Made by a program: the position numbers and the translations under genes. A DNA stretch of 64,000 nucleotides from Bugulina stolonifera (taxonomy: Eukaryota; Bryozoa; Gymnolaemata; Cheilostomatida; Bugulidae): contig OW285188.1 in NCBI GenBank assembly GCA_935421135.1, positions 6,066,733 through 6,130,732 on the forward strand. The letters are read 5' to 3'. Each line of letters begins with the position of its first letter. The first letter of the stretch is position 1. This document shows, piece by piece, positions 1 to 11,781 of this stretch. Below the pieces are notes generated by a model. The model saw only the letters and a list, made by a program, of their open reading frames with translations, did no database searches and was not told the DNA's origin.

Positions 1-2025
1 GTTTTTCTGAAACTCCATGGATTTCTGATCATTGTTCACTTCTTGGTATAGGAGTGTATCGTCCGCGTAGAGACTAACATTACAAGTTACTGTGTTTGGC
101 AAGTCATTTATATATACTAAGAAGAGGGTGGGTCCTAGGACTGAACCCTGGGGCACCCCAGACGTTACAGCGCAAATACCTGAGCTATGTCCCTTCAGTA
201 CCACTCTTTGTTTCCGTCTGGTAATAAAGTCTTGAATCCAGTTTATAAGGGTTGGATCTAAGTCGGGGATCGTTCTTAGCTTCTGTAGTAGCAGACTGTG
301 TGGCACCTTATCGAAAGCTTTTTGGAAGTCCAATATAAGGGCATGTGTTGTTTTGTTTTGTTCCATAGATTTTGCTAGGTCATGATAGGTGGCACACAGC
401 TGAGTTTCGCAAGACATACCTCTCCGGAACCCATGTTGTCTGTTATGGAGGAAGCTGTCAAGTTTCCTATTAATGTGGTGCAGAACAATATGCTCTAGAA
501 TTTTACACGGTATAGATGTTAAAGAGATGGGCCTATAGTTTGACACTTGGCTAGGTTCGCCTCCCTTGTGAATCGGGGTTACATGAGCCATTCTCCATTG
601 ATCTGGTAGTCGTCCAGATTTTATGGAGGCACGAAAAATATGGCTGAGGCATGTAGTAGTGGTTAGGATGTCTACCATGAGGTCTGGCTTTCGGATCCTA
701 TCAGGTCCTGGAGATTTCCCATTCCCTAATGAAACAATAAGTTTAGCTACACCCTCCTCTGTTATCTCTACACCCTTATCTGGAGCGTCCAGTGGTGGAA
801 TTTCATTAATACTGTGGTCTTGGCAGAACTGTTGTTGGAAAAAGTTGTTCAATAGATCAGCACATTCTTCTGGGTCATCTGTGGTTTGGGTGTCATTCGT
901 TTGGAGGCTCATGGGTGGAGGACATTGCATCCTTGTGTTTCTAAGGTGACGGAAGAAAGGTTTGGAGTTACCTCTCGTCAATGGACCACATATCTTATTA
1001 ACTAGGAAGCTGGTCTTCATGCGTCTAACTTCTTTCTTGGTCGTCCTTCTCTCTTGCTTATACTTTGCTAAGAAAAAAGAATCCCTGGTTTGCTTATACT
1101 TTTTATAGGTCTTTCTTTGTTTGGAGATGAGCTTTTCTGCTTTTTTGCCAAACCACTCTGGTTGATTTGGTTTCTTGCACTTTAGTTCTTTTGTAGGAAT
1201 GCAGTCTTCTAAATTTCTTTGTAGATGGCTGCCGAATAATAACCACATCTCGTTTGGGTCCTCCATCTTAGCTAAGTCTTCACTGAGCTGCTGCATACGT
1301 TCACGGAAGGTCCCTTCATCGGCTTTCTTGTAACACCTGACAGTGAATATATCTTTAGCTGTGTGTCGTTGAATTACTGGTTTTAGTGTCGCAGTTACTA
1401 TAAAGTGGTCACTTAGGCCAGGTTGAATGATGTCTGTTTCAGTGATGTAATCAGGTGTGTTAATGCATATAAGGTCTAGTATGTTACCCATGATATGAGT
1501 AGGCTTAGTTATAATCTGATTTAGCATAAATTCATTTAAAATATCAAGAAATTCTCTATGTAGATTTTTGTGTTGGCAACTAGGTTTTACTAGTTTTTGG
1601 TTCCAATCGATACCTGGTAGGTTGAAATATCCAGTTAGGATTAGTACATGTTCAGGGAACTTTTGTGTGATATTCTCAAGGATTGTGTGGAGCTTATCCA
1701 TATTTCTTAGGTGGACATAAGGCCTATACAGACAGCAGATGATAGTTTTAGGCTCAAATCCTATGGCTAGTATTTCCTCCCCTAAATTATCAATGTTTAT
1801 TTCACGTGGTTTGAGGTCATGATCTAAGGCAAGTAGCACTCCTCCTCTATAGAGAGTTCTGTCCCTTCGGAATATTTTCTTGCTTGGAACGTCAATAATC
1901 ATAATGCAGTGGTCTGGAATAGTCTCATCTAGGTGAGTTTCAGTTAGGCAAATAATGTTATATCCGTTGGTTAAAGCAGCTATCCCAGGGGCTTTGCCTT
2001 TGGCTGATCTGGTGTTGGCGAGAAA
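1..2025 (-). mobile_element. Non-LTR retrotransposon (LINE, CR1/Jockey-like) ORF2, 5'-truncated, continues beyond left edge
   Basis: The minus strand is open without a stop for 675 codons from 2025 to the window edge. It first encodes an AP-type endonuclease region (a TETHL motif near 1930, then a DRTLYRGGVLLA-type block). A linker follows, then the reverse transcriptase: THVTPIHKGG-type and NYRPISLTS blocks near 520-580, FDKVPHSLL near 300, SGVPQGSVLGP near 150 and the catalytic YADD at 58-69. The reading frame ends at a TAA (2026-2028) just before the expected N-terminal NxRS segment of the endonuclease, so the copy is truncated at its 5' end, as is common after target-primed reverse transcription. 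The remaining RT, the 3' UTR and any tail lie outside the window. The absence of stops or frameshifts suggests a young insertion. A decayed relative lies at 48200-48680. Confidence 0.95.
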
Positions 2026-2028
2026 TTA

Positions 2029-3222
2029 GTGTTACTACTACTAGTGAAGTGCAACGTGTAAGTGTTAAAAAAATACTCATTTATTTATATTTTATTGTAT
2101 AGCAAGCAAGCAAGCACAAGTCGAGTAGAGTAGGCTACTAGCAAGTACCAGAGTTGGTAAGTAAAGTAAGTACAAGTATGCTTTTACAATAAGCATGTGT
2201 ATGTGAAAGTGAGTACCAAGTATTTTCAAAATATACATTGTAAAAAGCATACTCGAGTACAACATCTATGATATTATTAATTATTCATTTATAAATAAAA
2301 CTGCATTGTATTATTGGGGGAAACTCGGCGCCTTCAAACAATTAAATAAAAACGGGGGTCGCTGTCAGTACTGCGAGCATTTAGGATTTTACATTTACAA
2401 TATTATAGCTATATAAAAATTATATAACAGCTCATTGGCTAGCCTGAGATTCAGTTATTACTACTAAGTGAAAGTAACTATTTTTGAATAACCATTTATT
2501 AATTCACCACGGCGGAGCTCTCTCAAACCAAAGACCAGGGCTATGTTATTAAAAAGTTATTCATTTTGATTTTCTATAGAGTTATCAAAGTAACTCTATG
2601 ATTTTTTTTCAAAACCAACTGGTAACTTTGGTTTTGTCAATAAAACTATATTTGTTTTAATACCCAAACGACATAGAATCAAAATAAAATAAACCTAGAT
2701 TTACTTATTGGCTATAGTTTATACAGGGCATTATCGATTATATGCCTATGGGCTATTTCAGTACGAGTATTTTAATTTGGAAATTATAAACGATAATATA
2801 TTTATATTAATATTATATGATATTTAATTATTATATTATTGTTATTATATTTATAATTTATATTATTATTATGTATAATAAAAATAATATATTTGAATTA
2901 TAGTTGTATAGTAATAATATCAAATATTAATATATTAATATTTACTTAAATAATTTACAGGGCAGGGGTTTGGCCTTTTTTATTTTTCTCATATGATGAT
3001 ATGAAATAATATAATAATAATATTTATTATTTATATGATAATCACAATCAAAGAAAATAACATCAATCAATGATCATTATTTTGATGATAATTGATGTTA
3101 TTTTACTTAGGGCTATTTATGCAAGAAATTTGATCTAGACATAGCATTGGTTTTTTAATTTTAACTTAAAACTAGTGAAATTTTCATTTACATGTGGATT
3201 CATTTTTAGACTACAACTAACC
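2029..3222. other. Spacer between LINE and CCM2, extremely AT-rich
   Basis: No coding segment is visible. The stretch 2780-3080 is almost pure A/T, made of alternating AT/TAT/ATT runs with many short self-complementary words. A region of shifted tetranucleotides (AAGCAAGCAAGC, AAGTAAGTA) lies near 2100-2220. The 5' UTR and promoter of CCM2 presumably lie in the last few hundred bases, but no core promoter motif could be assigned amid the AT bias. Confidence 0.6.
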
Positions 3223-6200
3223 ATGGACAGAAGTGCAAAGAAAAATAATTCCAGTAAAAAAGAAAAAGAAGAGCAAAAGCGTATTGCAGAGCGATTGCAA
3301 GCTCGAAGACCTCTTAACACTATTACTTTGGGAGGTCCAGAGTACACCATTCAACCTGAAATATTGCTCAAAGATGGCGGCTATTATGAAAAAGAAGTGA
3401 AGGTACAAGTATTCTGTAATTCTAAGCACACCTGTTACATTGAATTCTTGTATTGTGTTGTGTTGCGTTGCGTTGTGTTGGGTCATATATGAGCTGGAGC
3501 TATTATACGACACTGGGCTGCATGTACTGTATATTAGGCTGTGCTTCATCTGAAGACATGAAACTGAGCTGGTGTGTTCAAAGAGGTAAATTCAATAGTC
3601 AGTATGGAAGCAATATGCGCACTCATCTAAATGGAGGGATTCTGAGATGGTTATTTACACTATCTTTTTTCTGTTTGTTTCTATGTTTATCTGGCAAATG
3701 TAATATCTGAGTACCTGATCATATGTATTTTAGTTTGCTGGGATCATCCGAAAAGTCTCCTTTGTACTGGATTCAACAAATCGGACAGAGGTTCTGAGGA
3801 TAATAGATCGGGGAATGGTACAGTATTCTAGAATCATGTACTCGTACACTTCAAATTACATATACATAACTCTGAAATGGTGCATTATGCAAAGTGTATG
3901 AACTAAAATTTGCAGACAGACTAAATCTTCACATGTGTTCCTGTTGCCTGCTCTCTCTCTTCTTGTATGTAATTTCGCTATATAATTCCTTTGTTGTATA
4001 GCATCCCCGCCAGTGATTATATAATTTTAGCAATTATATGAATGTTACATTGGTACATATATTGCGATGTACACATAATCTATACTGATAGATATATATG
4101 CACTGTATATATGTATATATAATGTAAAGTAAAAACTGTTAATGGTTATACAATATAGTTTGTTGTTTCAGAGGGATAGAGACATACCATATACGACTAC
4201 CATAGACCATGATGCTATATTTAGTCTCAATGTCAACAATTTTAAAATATCCAAAAGAGACGGCGAAGAGGTCAGTTGTAAGCCTGGGCTCCAACGTTTC
4301 ACACTGAGATTGCTCACACTACTATACTAGTTTATAAACTTCCAATTTATTATCTGTTTGAAGATAGGTAACTGTTTACATAGTGCGGCATCTGTAGGCT
4401 ATATGTTGTAGTGTGGCAGCAGTAGGCTATATAATTATAGTGGAGCAGCAGTAGGCTATATATTATAGTGCGGCAGCAGTAAGCTATGTAATATTATAGA
4501 ACATGCTGATGATCTGTCCCGCAGAACATAAAATTGTGGTTCCTTTGATTTTCTGGCAAACTGTCTTCAGAGAGACTAAGATTGACGTATTGAAGTTCAA
4601 ACAAAATTGTTAGTAGATCCTCAGTGCAGATATCTGGTATTATTACTGCTGATTGATTCAAATGCAAGTAAGCTCATACTGAGACGTTTTCTCTCCAATG
4701 ATTGGTGGCCTGATCAAAGTCTAATATCGACTGAATCATAGAAGTATGAACAATTATTATCAAAGCATCGCAAGTTTTTGAGAAATTATGTTTTCCAGGA
4801 GACGATATTAAGGATACCCATAGCTGAGGTTGCTAACATCTGCTATATACAAGAAGATGCTCAGGCTATGCTGGCCCTTAAGTATGGTAACCCAGCCGAA
4901 GACAGGGAGATATGCAAACTAGCCGTCATGTACACAGATAAGTCAGTAAGTTCCTGAATTCACTTATTTTTGTATTGACAGTGCCTACCTGCACTGCATA
5001 GCCAGTACATGAAAACTGATCTAATATCAATGGCCTTCGTGGCTATACCATTATTCAATACTTCAATGTTGCAATTTTTATTTTGCTGAAATTCTAAAAT
5101 TCAAATTAGACTAACACTGTGAATGATATAACTGTCAATACAGTCAATACAGTTTGCTCTGGCGTAGTATTCAGCATCCACTGTGCCTACTTACAATGTT
5201 TTGTTAACTGACACCATTGGACGATTTGACAGGAAACAGCTCATGAGATCTGCTCACTGGTTGGTCAGTGTTTTCAGATAGTATACACAGAGGCTACAAT
5301 GCAAGCCTTTGATAAGAACTTAGAGCACAATGGAACCTACTCTAGTCAACCCGGCTCCACAGGTATGCTGTATTTACAAGTACATTGTACATTTAACATT
5401 GTTGAATTGTGGTTGAATTTCGTTGGAGTTACCTTCTTATGGTTTTGGAGTAGATAACTCCTAATTATATGCACAATCACTACAATTGGTGATAATTATA
5501 TTATACAATTATTTTGTACATGTAGTACAATTCCATACTGAATGTCCAGATGAATGTTGTTGATATTGTCATGTAAAGGAATACAATGGCCATCGGTAAC
5601 TGACTGTAATATAAATATTATTTATACATTCAGGGACGAGTACATTCACTGGTAATGGGCCTCTTCAGCTACACGAGCTAGTCAAGACTCCACAGTTGTG
5701 AGTATCTACATGTATATGTATCTATATCTAGCCTTGACCTTGGAAACTACACACCAGTGTTCCATGCTATAATGTTTGTTACAGCATCAGAGGATCTATA
5801 TTTAGTACAAAATAACTGGTGAACCTGTTTATAATCAAACAAGTACATCTCCATCATTCTTATACGACTTCATTAATATATTCTGTAAAATGCAAAGCAT
5901 CAATTTGAATTTCTGCTCACCAAATCTAGGATAATATTATAAAATTAATATCATAATACCAGTAGCTATAATTATAGTATATACATATACTCGTGTGTAT
6001 ATATGTATGTATGGTGAATGTATGTTCTAAGAGTGATTTGATTGGCTAAGAGTTCATAAACGTCATGCTAGCCCCAGCTCTCACAAACTATGTATATATA
6101 TGATAACTAGCTATATGTTTCTACAGATAAAATATTCAAGTTAGGCCTTTACCAAAAGAAACAGTTTCTGACAAAATTGAGATACATGTACAAGGTTATA

Positions 6201-7312
6201 TCATATACAGATTTGTACTAAACACACAAAAGACATCATGTATGCAAATAAATAAAGCATATTACTGTGTCTTGTCTGACCTTCACACCACTCCCGAGTA
6301 CAGTATAGTAGACCCGCTGTGTGCCAGGTGAAGTCAGTATTTGCTTTTATTATACTACACCACCATCCTATATTCCCTCCAGCATGACGAGTTCTACGGT
6401 AGACCGTTCTATCTCATCACAGCATTCTACTGTGTCAAGGACTTCCAGCAGAGCCAATCACAGGAGAAGAGTCAGCGAATCAGAGAGTGACTTGCAGGAT
6501 ACAGTTAGTACAAGTGATAGTGTGCTTCGAGATTATATGGATAAGGTATGTCTGACTGCATACTTGGTTACTAAGGAGTTGTGTCTCTTGCTACGTGGAA
6601 TTATCTCTCTTGGTACTCAGAAATTATGTTTATTTGTCGCTAAGGAGCTTTATATGTACATTTGTACATACTGCCATAAAACTCGAGGACCTGGTACATT
6701 GTAGTAATTTCTCTACTAGTTAGTGTCTTGCTCATAGCTTCATGAGGCAGCATATACATGTATAATGTTACTGTATTATCTAACTGTTATCGTATCTGAT
6801 TCCATCAGCTACCCAAGAAACTGAATCCAGAGGAATTGAAACAGTTTGCTACCTTGCTCAACCAGTGGCTCACCATGGGTCTGCCCTTTGAGGATTTCTG
6901 TAACAGAGTTGTTTCTCTGTATGGACCACATAGGAGAAACCTTTTATATGGTGAGTCTACAGTTAGTAGTGTTCTAGGAGTGATCATTCATGATTGCTAT
7001 TCCACTATTGACGGATTGCTAATGAAAGTACCTGTAATGAGGAGCAAGAGAGGATAACTCAGATATGCTCACAACGTTGCTCTGTTATCAAATCTTGTGC
7101 TAATTTCCTCTTTTGTTTCAAAATGTAAAATGCCTACAAACACTATGCTCTATGTTTATAATGGTAACCATGGTGATAACTACCAGTTTGTGATTTGAAT
7201 TCATTTAGGGATGAGGTACTTTATTCCTGAGAAAGATACCCCATTCTTCGAGGGAATTCTCGAGAGAGAAGGAGTGAGTCCCGATACTGAGACGACATTG
7301 AAAAGGTCATGA
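3223..7312 (+). CDS. CCM2: CCM2 / malcavernin homologue, nine coding exons, 370 aa
   Basis: Coding exons: 3223-3402, 3734-3817, 4172-4270, 4799-4945, 5233-5362, 5634-5697, 6383-6545, 6809-6950, 7209-7312 (stop TGA 7310-7312). All introns are GT-AG and phases match, giving 370 codons plus stop. The N-terminus (RRPLNTITLGG, then YYEKEVK) matches the start of human CCM2 (RRPLHTVVLS...YIEKEVK). Residues about 35-205 form the PTB domain, with IDHDAIFSLNV and the end QIVYTEAT matching human HDAVLSL and QVVYTEST. A serine-rich linker follows (about 236-275). The C-terminal harmonin-homology domain (about 275-365) shows RDYMDK, EELKQFATLL, VVSLYGPHRRNLL and RYFIPEKD. Human CCM2 has 444 residues; this copy has a shorter tail. 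In animals CCM2 is a scaffold linking KRIT1, MEKK3 and PDCD10 at junctions. The start is the first ATG of a good block; upstream in-frame sequence starts only with GTG. Confidence 0.93.
3440..3482 (+). repeat. TGTTG/CGTTG pentanucleotide microsatellite in CCM2 intron 1
   Basis: Short imperfect run of TGTTG and CGTTG units inside the first CCM2 intron, 40 bp past the donor site. No function is apparent. Confidence 0.7.
4380..4500 (+). repeat. About 30-bp tandem repeat, four copies, in CCM2 intron 3
   Basis: Four imperfect units built on GTGCGGCAGCAGTAGGCTAT followed by an ATATTATA spacer. Units differ by several substitutions and small indels, so the array is old compared with the minisatellite at 8678. 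It lies inside an intron of CCM2. Confidence 0.8.
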
Positions 7313-8677
7313 CATCAACTTCCTCTTGCGGTGACTTTCAACAGCACGGTAGGTAGCTCTATTAATACTTGGTAACCTGTAACCCCAACAGCCAATGACT
7401 ATAATGATACATGTGTTTGTTTCCTCTTATTTTGTATAAATCTCTGATAATCAGAGAGGGCACAACTCCACTTATGTACATATTATACATTACCTTGTAT
7501 GTATCTACATAATGTGTGTATCTACGTGTATGCAAATGTTCATAACACATAAAATTGTTGTAAAGTTATATTTTTCACCCATTTGCTGTTAGCTAATTAT
7601 TATTTATGATCATGTTTTAGTATTTTACTATCTTATACTAAATACCACCAAGGGACGAGCTGTGAAGTGCCCATAATAAAACTACAGTAACTAAACAATA
7701 TAACATACTACTGGGTAGGAATATAAACTACATGATTGTACAGTATGTGTACAGTATGTACATGTATGTACATGTACGGTGGTTATAACTACACTATTTA
7801 CTTTCCCTATACATTAGAGTAGGTGGGAGGTTTGGTGGTATGTTATACTGACTAAATAATAACACACACACTCAGGGGGAGAAATACGAGTAGATAGTAA
7901 CAAATATAAGTGGAAGGTATGCATAGAATGTTATTTGTTTATGAGCTAATAGTAACAGTAAGAACTCTGAATGTCAAATATCAACATTAGACTATGGACT
8001 GACTATCATATCTGTTTGTCAGTCGGGTGTTGGGGTAATGCCCGCCTTGTGGAGAAACAGTAGGAATAGGATAATAATTTAATAATATTGATATTATAAT
8101 TTGCTAAGTCGGGCATTTTCTAGTGCCCCACCTTAGGCATGGCTGGTCTGGTAACCATGTAGTACACAATATAAATTGACTACTGTGTCAAACACTCATA
8201 TACTACTATTAATATACATGTATAGTATACATGCGTAGGCCTATGCAATTGATTTCACAGTATATTTACGTTCGAAAGTTTTGCAGATTTGCAAAATATT
8301 ACAATATATTATGCTTATTAGTGATCAAAAATACAATATAACATGATGTAATATAATATTAAGCAAGAGGCTGATAATATAATAATAAATAATTCTGTGT
8401 GATGATACCGACATTGCAGACTCAATGAAAATTACATTTATTACTAACCCTGCACTGTACTACTAGAGTAAAATATTGGTGTAATATAATATACCATAAT
8501 TGTGTTACTGTAGATTCCTTAGCAACCAGGTTACCTGCGATTCTACCTGCTGATCTATAATAGAGTATGTATATCAGGCAGCATTGTAAATGTAATTAAA
8601 TAATAACTAGAGAGTCACTAGGAGTGTTTAGAGATAAACCTACTTATTCAATAATAGGATCGCATCGTAAGAGTACC
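7313..8677. other. CCM2 3' flank and intergenic spacer
   Basis: No coding exon recognised. An AATAAA at about 7675 is a candidate CCM2 polyadenylation signal. At 8025-8145 a GGTGTTGGGGTAATGCCCG stretch and an inverted GCCCGACTTAGC-like stretch might mark a decayed MITE, but the match is weak. The rest is AT-rich. Confidence 0.5.
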
Positions 8678-8971
8678 GTGATTGCATATAGTAGCGGCGT
8701 GATTGCATATAGTAGCGGCGTGATTGCATATAGTAGCGGCGTGATTGCATATAGTAGCGGCGTGATTGCATATAGTAGCGGCGTGATTGCATATAGTAGC
8801 GGCGTGATTGCATATAGTAGCGGCGTGATTGCATATAGTAGCGGCGTGATTGCATATAGTAGCGGCGTGATTGCATATAGTAGCGGCGTGATTGCATATA
8901 GTAGCGGCGTGATTGCATATAGTAGCGGCGTGATTGCATATAGTAGCGGCGTGATTGCATATAGTAGCGGT
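8678..8971 (+). repeat. 21-bp minisatellite, 14 essentially identical units
   Basis: The unit GTGATTGCATATAGTAGCGGC is repeated head to tail 14 times with no internal substitution; only the last base of the final unit differs (T for C). Because 21 is divisible by three, both strands show spurious repeat ORFs (a VIAYSSG heptapeptide on one strand), which I do not regard as genes. Flanks are ordinary AT-rich spacer. The unit holds TATGCAAT (reverse strand) and a GCGGCGTG segment richer in CpG than its surroundings. Perfect identity points to recent expansion or ongoing homogenisation. Confidence 0.97.
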
Positions 8972-9269
8972 CTGTTATTGTTTTAGTATGCTGTCTCGTG
9001 CTTACAGTCTATTACATAGATTTTTGTGAAAATATTTCCCTGACAATGCAGATAATTAATACTCGTATTCACATTTTGGCTGTTGTTTTTTTTTTAAATT
9101 ATATATGCTCCTAGTTTATTAAATAAGTTTGAATTGTGTTATGAATGATTATCATTTAGACAGCAATGGTTTTCTAGTGTATACATGTGCATGTAGATGA
9201 CATGGACTGTGTGTATAGAATATTTACAAGTATTTGACATTTGAAAGGGTGTAGGTAGACCAGTATATT
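8972..9269. other. Spacer between two tandem arrays
   Basis: AT-rich sequence with a T9 run at about 9086. No gene or element recognised. Confidence 0.5.
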
Positions 9270-9495
9270 CTTGACATTGTGGTACAGGTTGTTGTAGGTA
9301 GTGTATGGACACCACAGTACATGTTGCTGTAGGTATAATGTGAACACTATGGTACATGCAGGTAGTCATAGGTAGTATATTGACACCACAGTACAGGTAG
9401 TTGTAGGTAGTATGTTGACACCACAGTACAGGTAGTTGTAGGTAGTATGTTGAAACCATGGTGCAGGTTGTTCTATGTAGTACAGTATATTGACA
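9270..9495 (+). repeat. Degenerate about 35-bp tandem repeat, six copies
   Basis: Six units based on GTACAGGTAGTTGTAGGTAG followed by TATGTTGACACCACA. Adjacent units at 9380-9450 are nearly identical; the outer ones are diverged. The minus-strand ORF spanning it is a by-product of the repeat and has no other support. Confidence 0.85.
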
Positions 9496-9997
9496 CTAGC
9501 AGCACAAGTTCACATGCAAAGCAGGCCCCTGTTATTATTTTTAATTAATATTGGGGTTCATATAACACACACAGTAAATGAATAAACACATAAACATTGA
9601 AAGAGAAATAGAGTGATCAGTCAGCATGCTGCCTCCATTTCTCTAGCAGAGGTATCAGATTTCAGTTGCTGCCTTTCATCCCCATTATGAACACAAACAA
9701 TGTGTCACATATAGCCAGTGTTTTCTGTCTAGCTATAGATGAATGTACATTATATAATGTACATTATATAATACATTCATCATGTTATATATTTTCTATA
9801 AATTCCCAGCCTAGTTATAGGTTAGGTTTGGTTACCAATACATTAGGGGCATATTAAGGCTAACCAATCACATGGCTACACACACTGCAACCAAACGTCA
9901 TGGTGTTGCTTGTCGTCTTATATGTGGTCTGACTCACGGGGATATTTCAGAGCAGCATCTATAGTATTCACATTCTGAAGGCATCTGAACAGTCAAA

Positions 9998-10174
9998 ATT
10001 TTCCGCCACACATCCTCATTCTCATGCGTAAAGCCCAGGTGTGCCGATGAGCTAGGGATGGTTTTCTCCGACCAAGCAAAATCCCGGGCCAATAGTCATT
10101 TGGCCCTAGGCCAGATAACCATCTTTGGAATTTTATTTGTCTCTTAGGTCGGTCCAAGAGGTCACGAAGACACT
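9998..10174 (+). mobile_element. MITE fragment, family with GGTGTCTTCGCGACC termini (copy A)
   Basis: The block containing CAGGTGTGCCGATGAGCTAG and AGCAAAATCC, ending with GGTCACGAAGACAC, is clearly related to the complete element at 34183-34451. The right terminal repeat is present with one change; the left terminus is not recognisable, so this copy is truncated or decayed at that side. Confidence 0.8.
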
Positions 10175-11781
10175 AAATGCCCAGATATGATAATAACCAA
10201 ATAATACCAAATGTATACCATAGATAGATCTATGATATTATACATAGATATATTTATAGTATTTTGCTGTCATTTGTGTCTTAGGCAGTCGGTCAGGATC
10301 CCAGTCAATTTTACATAGTGATCTAGTTTATGTGTATGAGTATGTTGTATGCCATGCCATATCAGAGTATCTGATAATGACAAGGACTAACAGGTGTCTG
10401 CTAGGTTGGCCACAGGTGACTGGTAATCCTGTCCTGTCACCTCTCTATCTTGAACTAGATCAACCAACACTTCCTATAGCAAATACCCATTGTCACATAA
10501 TAACATGGGCATGTATTCTACCCATGGAGTTAACCATTACTGACAAGTACAATGTACATACCTACAGGCTATGTGTAACCTACATTCTAAATGTGCACAA
10601 TGTATATATCTATCATGCCTATCTATCCAGTGTCGTCCATATATTCTTGTTTTTATGCCCTGAAGCAAGAATTAGCATCCTTTGAGTTTATCTTAGACAA
10701 GGATATTCTTACGAGCACACTTCCAATGCATAAATATTGTATGACATTATTAGTTGGTTGAATTGAATCTACTAGGATTATTAGTGTGTATTATTGTGTG
10801 ACTTGGTGTTTGAAACTACATGTATGTCTATATCATGGTACCTTCTTTCTTCTATAGGAGTAGATGACGGGTGAAGCTATTCCTATGACTATATTATCCC
10901 CAATTCCTAACATATTCTCTCCTCTCTCACTCAGAGCCTCAACAGAAGAGTTGGCTATGCAATTTCTATAATGATCAGTAATGGATACATGTGTTGCATA
11001 TGATAGGCCTACTTTTAAGCTAAGTTATCTGTCACATGTTCCGTTTCTATAATTTATAATCACTAAAGTGTACTTTCTGTTTTACCTTATTTAGGTACGT
11101 TTGTATAAGAAAACGTACTAGTTACTTTACAAACCTTTGTCATGATATTTTAGCTATTTTCAAAAGGGACTTTGGTATGTTGGCCTACCTTGTATTTTCT
11201 TACTTTTATTTATTTTTGCACAAAATATCGACTATCAAAATTAGTTTTTATGAGAATAATGATGTCGAGCTTAATGTTTGGAGTTATCCTCCTTTACACT
11301 GATTATCCTCATTGGATCACAATAAATGGAGATTAATTCAAGTTATTGTAAAAGGGTTTCATCATTTAGAATCTGTACACAAATTTAGCAAGTGATATAA
11401 TATTATATAATTTTGTTATTTTATTTATTAAAACAATAAACTTAATACACCTACTTATTCAATGCATTATTATCAGTCTAATAAATATTTTTCCATAAAT
11501 AGTTAATAAAATGCATAATATATTACAATATATTAGGTATCTATATAGATATGTCTTTCTTTTGTGCAAAAAGATAAATAGCATATCCTTAATAGATATT
11601 TGTTTGCAGTAAATGAAAATTTTACACAAACTATATACAATTTAACAGCTGCACTGGCTTCATCTTCTCTATCATCAGCTACAACTGTGATAATATGAAC
11701 AATAATAATTCACAATCTAGACATATACTCAGCACCTATCAGCTAATGCACAGCATCAAATAAATCATAGAGTTATCACGA
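10175..11781. other. Spacer 3' of Prickle
   Basis: No coding exon recognised. This lies downstream of the Prickle stop codon on the minus strand and should contain its 3' UTR; several TTTATT words (minus-strand AATAAA) occur at about 11420-11450. An ORF at 10332-10685 on the plus strand has no recognisable domain or splice context. Confidence 0.5.

Noticed and set aside
623..949. Plus-strand 108-aa ORF
   Set aside because: It is the antisense shadow of the LINE reverse transcriptase frame, which has clear domain motifs.
8025..8145. Possible MITE with GGTGTTGGGGTAATGCCCG-like ends
   Set aside because: The two ends match only in part and no duplication or second copy was seen.
8678..8971. CRISPR-like regular array
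   Set aside because: Units are contiguous with no spacers, and the genome is eukaryotic.
8624..8986. Repeat-encoded ORFs on both strands (VIAYSSG and YYMQSRR repeats)
   Set aside because: They result from a 21-bp array whose length is divisible by three; flanks give no coding evidence.
9139..9459. Minus-strand 106-aa ORF
   Set aside because: Derived from the 35-bp tandem repeat; composition is repetitive and no domain is present.
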